NCBI RefSeq assembly: GCF_000495815.1
Contig: NZ_AWGE01000013.1
Location: forward strand, 1 to 64,000
Direction: 5' to 3'
DNA: 64,000 nt
Source of the DNA: Asticcacaulis sp. AC466
Lineage (GTDB): Bacteria; Pseudomonadota; Alphaproteobacteria; Caulobacterales; Caulobacteraceae
The stretch's first letter is position 1; each line of letters starts with the position of its first letter. Below, piece after piece: positions 51,743-58,446 of the stretch. The translations under genes were made by a program, and so were the position numbers. The notes beneath the pieces were generated by a model that was not told the DNA's origin, made no database searches, and saw only the letters and a program-made list of their open reading frames with translations.

Positions 51743-52051
51743 ATGGACAGTTTCAGCAATGCCATTGCCGCCTGGACCCGTGCGGCCGAGACGCAGATTG
51801 CGCGGACCTTTCTTTTGAGCAGCCGCCGTGTGGTCGATCGGATGGACGAGGTCATGCCTGAACCGGTCAGGGGGACGCTGAACGTCTTCGTATCGGCGTC
51901 CGGCCATGACCTGATTGCCAGTTATCAGTCGCCGGACGCGCAGGCCGCCAATTACGGCCAGCAGGGCAAGCCGCCCGTTCAGGCCGTGAAACGCGCCGCG
52001 CAGGCGTGGCAGTCCATCGTCAAAACGGTCGCCAGCGAGGTGCAGTCATGA
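51743..52051 (+). CDS. HK97 gp10-like tail-completion protein
   Basis: This 102-residue helical protein has the opening DSFSNAIAAWTRAAETQIAR and a block RRVVDRMDEVMPEPVRGTLN that resemble the gp10/minor-capsid connector family. The start lies two bases after the previous stop; its end overlaps the next start (ATGA). A role in head-tail joining is likely from position. Confidence 0.6.
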   Translation: MDSFSNAIAAWTRAAETQIARTFLLSSRRVVDRMDEVMPEPVRGTLNVFVSASGHDLIASYQSPDAQAANYGQQGKPPVQAVKRAAQAWQSIVKTVASEVQS

Positions 52052-52479
52052 CCCCCGGTGTCGAGACGCGGATTTGGCTGGCCCTGCGTCAGCGTGTAAC
52101 CAGTTTGCCGGGCGGATTGGCCATAGATTGGCCGGGCAGCGATTTTACGCCGCCGGCGGATGACGGCGGGCCCTTGGGTTTCGTCGAGGTTCGCCAGGTG
52201 CAGAGCCCGGGCACGCGTATTCTGATCGGATCGCAGAGCGCCTCCGGTCGGGCCGGTGTCTTGCAGCTGTCGCTCATGGTGCCCATTGCCCGAGGCGTGG
52301 CGGATGCGGCGGTGGCGGAGATGGCCGGTCAGATGGCCGCCCATTTTCCCGCCGATCTCAAACTTCGCTTCATGGGGTTGGAGGTCCGTATCGAACGGGC
52401 CGCCGACATCGCCGCCGGTTACCGCGACGGCGTTTACTGGCGCGTGCCGGTCAGTGTGCGCTGGCGTGCCTACGCTTAA
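52048..52479 (+). CDS. Tail terminator-like protein (DUF4128-like)
   Basis: The 143-residue protein has PGVETRIWLALRQRVTSLPG at the start and HFPADLKLRFMGLEVRIE late, the layout of DUF4128/tail-terminator proteins that cap the growing tail tube. It is followed by a strong terminator and then the tail tube gene, the usual order. Confidence 0.68.
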   Translation: MTPGVETRIWLALRQRVTSLPGGLAIDWPGSDFTPPADDGGPLGFVEVRQVQSPGTRILIGSQSASGRAGVLQLSLMVPIARGVADAAVAEMAGQMAAHFPADLKLRFMGLEVRIERAADIAAGYRDGVYWRVPVSVRWRAYA

Positions 52480-52518
52480 ATTTCACTTTTCCTCTTCCGG
52501 CCCGTGCCGGTTCTCCTG

Positions 52519-52538
52519 ACCCGCTTCGGCGGGTTTTT
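52519..52538 (+). terminator. Terminator between connector and tail tube genes
   Basis: aCCCGC-TTCG-GCGGGt hairpin with a stable TTCG tetraloop, followed by TTTTT. It separates the connector genes from the tail tube gene and probably lets the two parts be expressed at different levels. Confidence 0.85.
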
Positions 52539-52556
52539 CCTTGAAAGGACAGACAT

Positions 52557-53276
52557 ATGTCTCTCTATCCCGTAGCGGGCGCCAAACTGTATATCGGCGG
52601 TGCGCTCAACGACAAGAACGCCGACTTTACCGCCGCCGACTTCGCGTCGCAAACCTGGACCGAAATCGACGGCTGGGAAACCATGGGCGCCATCGGCGAT
52701 ACGTCGAAGGAAATCGCCACCGAGCTGATCAACCGTGGCCGTTCCATCAAGCAAAAGGGCACGCGCGACGCTGGTTCGATGGAAAATGAGTTCGCCATCA
52801 TTTCGGGCGACCCGGGCCAAGAAGCGGTGTTGGCCGCCGAACGGACGCGCAGCAATTTCGCCTTCCGCATCGTGTTCGATGACGCGCCGATCACCACGGC
52901 TAAGGCTGCCACAATCACCATCGCGTCGCCGGGCGTCGTCACCAGCACGGCGCATGGCTATAGCGACGGCGACAAGGTGGTCTTTTCGACAACCGGCGCC
53001 TTGCCGACCGGTCTGGCGGCGGGCACCACCTATTACGTGGTCAGCAGCACGGCCAACAGCTTCAGCGTCGCCGCCACCTCTGGTGGTTCGGCCATTGTTA
53101 CGACCGGCACGCAATCGGGTGTTCATACGGTGTCGAAGGTGGCCTCCGGGTCGCAGCGCCTGTTCATCGCCCTGGTCATGTCCGCCGAAGAGCAGGGCGG
53201 CGGCGCCGATACGGTTCAGAAGCTGAAGGCCAAGTTCGGCATCAATTCGAACGTTGTGAAGATCGCGGCGGGTTAG
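52557..53276 (+). CDS. Phage major tail tube protein with inserted beta domain
   Basis: The 239-residue protein has N- and C-terminal parts of a tail-tube subunit: SLYPVAGAKLYIGGALNDKN, WTEIDGWETMGAIGDTSKEI and KLKAKFGINSNVVK. Residues about 125-205 are an insertion with STAHGYSDGDKVVFSTTG and a following VVSSTANSFSVAATSG, a small beta domain that probably decorates the outside of the tube. The start follows GAAAGGAC. The subunit is made in many copies, which fits the terminators on both sides. Confidence 0.85.
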   Translation: MSLYPVAGAKLYIGGALNDKNADFTAADFASQTWTEIDGWETMGAIGDTSKEIATELINRGRSIKQKGTRDAGSMENEFAIISGDPGQEAVLAAERTRSNFAFRIVFDDAPITTAKAATITIASPGVVTSTAHGYSDGDKVVFSTTGALPTGLAAGTTYYVVSSTANSFSVAATSGGSAIVTTGTQSGVHTVSKVASGSQRLFIALVMSAEEQGGGADTVQKLKAKFGINSNVVKIAAG

Positions 53277-53360
53277 AGCCGGTTCCGGCCCGACACCGGA
53301 TCATTACACCGCGCGAAGACGCGCGGTCAGGGGAGGGTGATGTCGGCATCCTTCCCGCCC

Positions 53361-53410
53361 GTAGAGCGCCGATCTGACGGCCTCCGATCGGCGCTCTACA
53401 TTTTTGTTTT
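53361..53410 (+). terminator. Strong terminator after the tail tube gene
   Basis: GTAGAGCGCCGATC and GATCGGCGCTCTAC form a perfect 14-base-pair stem around an 11-base loop, followed by ATTTTTGTTTTT. It shares the CGCCGATCTGA core with the host terminator at 16382-16416. Confidence 0.9.
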
Positions 53411-53467
53411 TACGCGTTTTTTTAGACAGCGCTCTTGATGTGCTCTGGCCGACAAAGGAAACAGATT

Positions 53468-53905
53468 ATGGATATTTCGACCCTCAAAAAAGACAGTTCC
53501 GCCATCGCCGCCGGCCAATGGGTCGGCGATATTCCCGGCCTGGGGGAGGTGCGGCTCTATGTGCGCGGCCTGTCCAGCGCCGCGGCGGTCAGTTTGCGTC
53601 AGCGCAAGGAGCGCGCGGTGCCCAACGATCAGCGCGAGCGCGACGGTAGTCTCAAGCCCGATGCGGCGGTGCGCCTGACGACCGAAGTGCTGCATGAAGC
53701 CATTCTGCTCGGCTGGGAAGGCCTGACCTCGGGCGGCAAGCCGTTGGCCTATGACAGCGAAACCGCGCGCAAATACCTGACCGATCCGGATTTTGAGGCC
53801 TTTGCCGACGCGGTGGTGTGGGCGTCGCGGGTGGTCGATCGCGGGACGGCAGCCACCAAGGAGGCGTTGGAAAAAAACTCCGTGACGCCGTCCTCTGGGG
53901 CCTAG
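53468..53905 (+). CDS. Tail assembly chaperone, short (gpG-like) form
   Basis: The 145-residue protein is the zero-frame product. It has ISTLKKDSSAIAAGQWVGDI at the start and RLTTEVLHEAILLGWEGLTS plus SETARKYLTDPDFEAFADAV, typical of tail chaperones of lambda-like phages that wrap the tape measure. The gene ends 28 bases after a slippery sequence that directs part of the ribosomes into the GT-type extension. The start at 53468 is chosen; an upstream in-frame ATG is inside the terminator. Confidence 0.82.
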   Translation: MDISTLKKDSSAIAAGQWVGDIPGLGEVRLYVRGLSSAAAVSLRQRKERAVPNDQRERDGSLKPDAAVRLTTEVLHEAILLGWEGLTSGGKPLAYDSETARKYLTDPDFEAFADAVVWASRVVDRGTAATKEALEKNSVTPSSGA

Positions 53906-54222
53906 ATGGCGGCATGGACACGGCGCCGCCCCCGGCCTTGCTGCCCGGCGCTAACCAGTTTCTTCAGGCGTTTTGGGAAGTTTCCCATGACCGTCCGGTG
54001 GGGTTCGGCGTCGGGCCGGTGCCGTTTGGGGCCATCGACCGGTGGGCCAGACGGTACGGCATCGATGACGCGGACGATTTCGATGACCTGGTCGGCGCTA
54101 TCCGCGTGATGGATGGCGTCTATCTGGACCGGTGCAACAGCGCGTCGGATAAGACTGCGGAGCGCAAGCCCCGCGTCTCGCGGCCATTGACGGCAAATCT
54201 ATTCGACGTTCTGCTGGGATAA
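53468..54222 (+). CDS. Tail assembly chaperone, -1 frameshift (gpGT-like) form
   Basis: The slippery heptamer A AAA AAC lies at 53872-53878 in the correct reading phase (zero-frame codons AAA AAC). After a -1 slip the frame continues with LRDAVLWGLDGGMDTA to the stop at 54222, adding 114 residues to 137 and giving a product of about 251. The extension contains PGANQFLQAFWEVSHDRP and a charged C-terminal part. A 7-base stem (53886-53892 with 53905-53911, loop of 12) starts seven bases after the slip site, as needed for stimulation. The longer form would link the chaperone to tail tube or tape measure. Independent initiation at ATG 53914 is the alternative. Confidence 0.82.
53872..53911 (+). 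promoter_or_regulatory. Programmed -1 frameshift signal
   Basis: A AAA AAC at 53872-53878 is the classic heptamer. CGCCGTC (53886-53892) pairs with GATGGCG (53905-53911) with one G-U pair. The zero-frame stop (TAG) lies within the stem-loop, 25 bases downstream of the heptamer. Confidence 0.8.
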
Positions 54223-54281
54223 ACCCGGCGAATATGGGTTTTGAATGAGGGTGAGCGGCGGACCGTTCGCACGTTAAACGA

Positions 54282-54306
54282 CCCCGCCCTGACCGGCGGG
54301 GTTTTT
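54282..54306 (+). terminator. Terminator between chaperone and tape measure genes
   Basis: CCCCGCC and GGCGGGG pair across a 6-base loop, followed by TTTTT. It lies just before the ribosome-binding site of the tape measure gene. Confidence 0.88.
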
Positions 54307-54323
54307 CTTTGGAGTAAACCGCG

Positions 54324-56732
54324 ATGGATATTGCCGAGCTTGGCCTCAAAATAAAGCTCCAGGGCGCGGATGAAGCGCTCAGAGCCTTAAAGGCCGTCCG
54401 TGATGAAGCGGGTAAGGCCGAAGCGGCGATCGGGCGTTTGGAAAAGATTTCCGGCCGCGCCGATGGAACTCTAAGGCAACTGGTAACGGGCGCAAATAAG
54501 GCTGAGGGGGCGTTCAGGACCCTTGGAAACAGTCTGGGAAACGCCGGTGGGGCGCAGAGCACCTTCGTTTCGCAGGTTAAGGATGCGGAAGGGATTTTTC
54601 GCAAGGCGGGCGACAGCTTGCGTGGCTATCAGGCCGAACTGGATCATGCGAGCCAGACGCAACAATCGGTTGGCGCAAATGTCAAGACAGGCCCTGGTCC
54701 GAACAAACCGGCGACGGGTCATGGCGGTGGCGCCGAGACAGCGGAACCTGGGGGTGGCGCGGGGGTTCGTGCGGGTGGGTTCGGGCATGGGCCAGGCGCA
54801 CAGCCAGGAAAGGCGCCCGGAACAGGGCTTGGGACGGGGCCTGGGACGGGGATTGGCGGTGGCGAGGGTGCCGGCGAGGCATTAGGTACATCCTTACAGT
54901 CCGCAGGCACAGGGGCGGAAAAAAGCTCGCGCAGCTTCGACAAGTTGAATTCTACCCTGTTTGATATGGGTAAGAGCATGGTGCAGGGCGAGGGATTTTC
55001 GACTGTCCTCAAAGGTAGCGCGCTGGACCTCGCGCAGGGCGCTTTGGAAGCCTCGGTTGGCCTTGATGGTCTGGGTGTTGCGGCGCTTGCTGCCAATCCG
55101 GTGGTTTGGGGCGTAGGCGCAGCGGCGGGCGTCGCGGCCGGCGCATTTATGGTGTTCAAGTCAGACGTCAATAAGGCGGCGGATACCGACAACTTTGTCA
55201 AATCGCTCGGGCTTTCTGAGGGCCAGCTGAAACGGTTGGGGGACACCAGCGTAACCACGGGCGACATGATGACGGGGCTCTGGAATACGGCGGACGAGGC
55301 GTTTCACCTGAAAGACACCTTTGACTCCCTTTCCAAGTGGGTCGTGGATAGTTTCCGCGCTATTCTGGATTGGGGTGTTAAAACGTGGATAAACCTGGCG
55401 TCTGCTGTTGGCGCCACGATCAGCACCATTCAAAAGGTTTTTGCCAATGTGCCGGCGATTGTCGGAGATGCCTTTATTACGGGAGTAAATTTCGCCATTA
55501 AGGCTATCGAAGGGTTGGTCAATAAGGTCATCGACGGCATAAACCTTGTGATGAAATCGGCAAATGGCGTCCTTGGTGCCCTAGGGCAGGCGCCCGTTTT
55601 CAAGCCGATTGAACACGTCGAACTGGGGCAGTTTGAAAACAAATTCAAAGGCACCATCACGAACATCAATACGTTTTGGGGGGATGAGTTCAAGCGCATT
55701 TCCGGTAATATGTTGGGCGGTATGCAGGCCTTTCTGGACGAGTGGCAAAAGAAATCCATCGAAGCACGTAATGAACGGGTGACCGGCCAGTCCGACGCCA
55801 TAAAGGAACAAGATAAAGCGGCAACACCCGCGCCGTCCGGTGGTGGCACGGCGCCGTCAAAGGTGACGCCAGAATCGGAGACCGTTGCTGCGGCGTCCGC
55901 TGAAACTGCACCCAAATCCGCGACTGTTGGTACAGGCGACCCATCTCTCGCGAGTTTTGCGACCAACATTGCCAATACTGCTCTCACCGGCGGCCTTGGT
56001 GCCGCTATGGGGCTTAATGTTGCCGCCGGTGCGCTCGCCAATATCGCGGCGGCAGGTGCGAAGGTGGTAAACACGGCGTCGGATGCGGTAGCGACCGTAA
56101 ATGACGGTCTTGCGAAGACCGCCGAAAGTCTCCATCCGGTGCGTGACGAGATCGCCGGAATGGGCGAAGACCTGGCCAAGGCTATCGTCAGCGGCAAGAG
56201 TTTGGGCGCGACATTCACCGACTCCCTGCGCAAGATGGCTCAAGAATGGATGACCAGCGGTATCCAAAAGATGTTCGATGCTTTGATCGGTGCCAAGGGC
56301 AGCGAAGGCACGGGCATATTCGGTGGAATATTTGACAAAGCGGGCGCGGGAGGCGGTTTGGGTAAGGTTCTCAAAGGTCTCGGTGGGCTTTTCGGCCTCG
56401 GCAAGAATGCCATGGGCACGGACAACTGGCGCGGCGGGCCGACCTGGGTCGGGGAACGCGGGCCGGAGATCGTCAATCTGCCGCGCGGTGCGCAGGTTAT
56501 ACCCAATCATCGGATCGGGGCGGCGGCGGGCGGCGGTGCCGGGGGTGGGCCGGTCGAGGTGCGCGTGCATGTCGATCAGGATGGCAACTGGCAGGCGGCG
56601 GTCGGCAAGATCGCCGGCAAGGTGGCCGGGCCTATCGCTCAGCAGGCCGGCAGCCAGGCCGCCATGGCCGGATCGCAGATCGCACAGAGCAGCATGGCCG
56701 ACCGTCAGCGCCGCAGTCTCAGGGCTGTTTAG
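54324..56732 (+). CDS. Phage tail tape measure protein
   Basis: The 802-residue protein sets tail length. The N-terminal coiled-coil (ADEALRALKAVRDEAGKAEA) leads into a low-complexity Gly/Pro/Thr stretch (about 112-190), a hydrophobic middle (GLGVAALAANPVVWGVGAAA), further coiled segments and a C-terminal part with GPTWVGERGPEIVNLPRGAQ, the block common near the end of lambda-type tape measures. It is short for the family, so the tail should be modest in length. Confidence 0.88.
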   Translation: MDIAELGLKIKLQGADEALRALKAVRDEAGKAEAAIGRLEKISGRADGTLRQLVTGANKAEGAFRTLGNSLGNAGGAQSTFVSQVKDAEGIFRKAGDSLRGYQAELDHASQTQQSVGANVKTGPGPNKPATGHGGGAETAEPGGGAGVRAGGFGHGPGAQPGKAPGTGLGTGPGTGIGGGEGAGEALGTSLQSAGTGAEKSSRSFDKLNSTLFDMGKSMVQGEGFSTVLKGSALDLAQGALEASVGLDGLGVAALAANPVVWGVGAAAGVAAGAFMVFKSDVNKAADTDNFVKSLGLSEGQLKRLGDTSVTTGDMMTGLWNTADEAFHLKDTFDSLSKWVVDSFRAILDWGVKTWINLASAVGATISTIQKVFANVPAIVGDAFITGVNFAIKAIEGLVNKVIDGINLVMKSANGVLGALGQAPVFKPIEHVELGQFENKFKGTITNINTFWGDEFKRISGNMLGGMQAFLDEWQKKSIEARNERVTGQSDAIKEQDKAATPAPSGGGTAPSKVTPESETVAAASAETAPKSATVGTGDPSLASFATNIANTALTGGLGAAMGLNVAAGALANIAAAGAKVVNTASDAVATVNDGLAKTAESLHPVRDEIAGMGEDLAKAIVSGKSLGATFTDSLRKMAQEWMTSGIQKMFDALIGAKGSEGTGIFGGIFDKAGAGGGLGKVLKGLGGLFGLGKNAMGTDNWRGGPTWVGERGPEIVNLPRGAQVIPNHRIGAAAGGGAGGGPVEVRVHVDQDGNWQAAVGKIAGKVAGPIAQQAGSQAAMAGSQIAQSSMADRQRRSLRAV

Positions 56733-56818
56733 CCCCGGCGGAGCCAGGGAGGTGCGGGTTAATAGCTCTAGCATATTCTTTTTTAAGCGCTTTTTAGCGC
56801 CAAGCGGAGACACTCATC

Positions 56819-57412
56819 ATGAGCGTGACCCTTCCATCGTGGCCATCGCCGCAGCAATTTACGCCGCGCCTGATCGGCTATGGCAATGACCTGACGCCGC
56901 CGCTGGGCGGCGATATTCAGCGTATCGTCCGTCTTGGCGACCGTTGGGCGGTTGAAGTTACCCTGGCGCCCCAGTATCGCGAAGACGCCGAAATCTGGCT
57001 GTCGCGGCTGGCGCAAGGGACGCGCGACAGCGTGATCTACGACTGGCCGCAACGCGAAGGCGGAGTGGGTACGCCGGGGACGCCCGTGGTCAATGGCGCG
57101 GGCCAGTCCGGCAACAGCCTGAGCCTGGACGGCCTGACGCCGGGCTATGTGATCGGTGAGGGGCAGTTTTTCAGTGTGATTGTCTCAGGGCGGCGCTATT
57201 TGCACATGGCCACGGCCGCGGTGACCGTCAACGGGGCGGGGCAGGCCGTGGTGCCGATCCTGCCGCTTCTGCGCGTTACGCCGCCGGACAATGCGGTGGT
57301 GGAGATCGCCCAGCCGAAGATCGAAGGCCTGATCCAAAAGGACGATGTGACCCTGCCCATGGGCGCGACCGGCATCATCATTCTCAAATTTTCTATAACC
57401 GAGCAAAAATGA
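56819..57412 (+). CDS. Phage tail protein, distal-tail-like
   Basis: The 197-residue protein follows the tape measure gene. Reads SVTLPSWPSPQQFTPRLIGY at the start and LLRVTPPDNAVVEIAQPKIE late. It resembles distal-tail components with a flat beta fold. Its end overlaps the next start by four bases. No catalytic motif. Confidence 0.62.
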   Translation: MSVTLPSWPSPQQFTPRLIGYGNDLTPPLGGDIQRIVRLGDRWAVEVTLAPQYREDAEIWLSRLAQGTRDSVIYDWPQREGGVGTPGTPVVNGAGQSGNSLSLDGLTPGYVIGEGQFFSVIVSGRRYLHMATAAVTVNGAGQAVVPILPLLRVTPPDNAVVEIAQPKIEGLIQKDDVTLPMGATGIIILKFSITEQK

Positions 57413-58005
57413 CCCTCGATACAGCTTTCAAAACGGCGCTTGACGGCGATGTCGTCGGGCTGTTCGCCGCTATCGAAATCGTGCATCCGGCCGGTACGGC
57501 GCGGCTTCTGGACGGATCGGCCGTGCTCGGTTTTAATGGGCACACCTGGACCGGCAGCGATCCGCTCTTCGGATCGCTGGGGAATCTGGAGGCGATCAGC
57601 GATGGCAGCGGCGAAGAGGCCCCGGCCTTCAAGCTGTCGCTTTTGCCGCCCAGCGCCAGCGCCGCCGTCGCCATGGTGACGCCCGCCGCGCAAGGGGCGC
57701 GCGTCAGCGTCTATGTTGGGTGTTTCAATGTCAACACCGGCCAGGTGGTCGGCACGCCGGACCTGCGTTTTGTCGGCGAGATAGACACCGCCACCCTGTC
57801 GCCCGGAAATGCCCAGGCCATGGTGGTGTTCGACGTCGTGTCGGCGTTTGAACGGTTCTTCGCGGTGGAGGAGGGCGCCAAGTTGTCGCACAGTTTCCAC
57901 ACCAATATCTGGCCCGGCGAGCTGGGCTTTGAATATCTGACCAACGTGCTGAGCAAGATGCCGTGGGGCCAGAATGGCAATTTGCCGCCGCTAAGCAGGG
58001 CGTAA
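57409..58005 (+). CDS. Phage tail protein (DUF2163-like)
   Basis: The 198-residue protein resembles DUF2163 tail proteins found in alphaproteobacterial phages and gene transfer agents: GLFAAIEIVHPAGTARLLDG, EAPAFKLSLLPPSASAAVAM and NAQAMVVFDVVSAFERFFAV. It sits between a distal-tail gene and the peptidase-like gene, the same order as in GTA-like tail tips. The precise role is structural. Confidence 0.7.
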   Translation: MTLDTAFKTALDGDVVGLFAAIEIVHPAGTARLLDGSAVLGFNGHTWTGSDPLFGSLGNLEAISDGSGEEAPAFKLSLLPPSASAAVAMVTPAAQGARVSVYVGCFNVNTGQVVGTPDLRFVGEIDTATLSPGNAQAMVVFDVVSAFERFFAVEEGAKLSHSFHTNIWPGELGFEYLTNVLSKMPWGQNGNLPPLSRA

Positions 58006-58008
58006 TCG

Positions 58009-58446
58009 ATGACACATGAACTGATCCGGCGTGCCCGGGCCGCGGAGGCCTTGGTCGCGCAATACGAACACGCGCCTTATCGGCTGGGCAAGGCCGATTG
58101 CGTGCGCATGGTGGCCAACCATCTGCGGCGCATGGGGCATGCGGTGTCACTGATCAAGGGCGGGACCTATTCGACGCCGCGCGGCGCGGTAAAGGCGCTG
58201 GCCAAGGCCGGTTTCGACAGCCTGGAGGCGGCGCTGGACGCGCGGTTTATCCGCATCCCTCCGGCGGCGGCTCTGACCGGCGATGTGGTGGCGATGGAAA
58301 GCGATTTTCCGTTGTCGGCCCTGGCGGTGTGTCTCAGCAACAATGCGGTTTTGCATACGCAGGGTGGTGGCTTCGCCATCAGCCGGCCGCTGCAATGCCT
58401 GGCCGCCTGGCGGGTGCCGTGTCTGAAGGCGGTGGACCATGGCTGA
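58009..58446 (+). CDS. NlpC/P60-like tail peptidase (DUF6950-like)
   Basis: The 145-residue protein has PYRLGKADCVRMVANHLRRM, in which the cysteine is the candidate nucleophile; NNAVLHTQGGGFAISR holds a likely histidine. This is the compact peptidoglycan-hydrolase-like type carried at tail tips of lambda-like phages, thought to help cross the cell wall at infection. Overlaps the next gene by eight bases. Confidence 0.72.
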   Translation: MTHELIRRARAAEALVAQYEHAPYRLGKADCVRMVANHLRRMGHAVSLIKGGTYSTPRGAVKALAKAGFDSLEAALDARFIRIPPAAALTGDVVAMESDFPLSALAVCLSNNAVLHTQGGGFAISRPLQCLAAWRVPCLKAVDHG

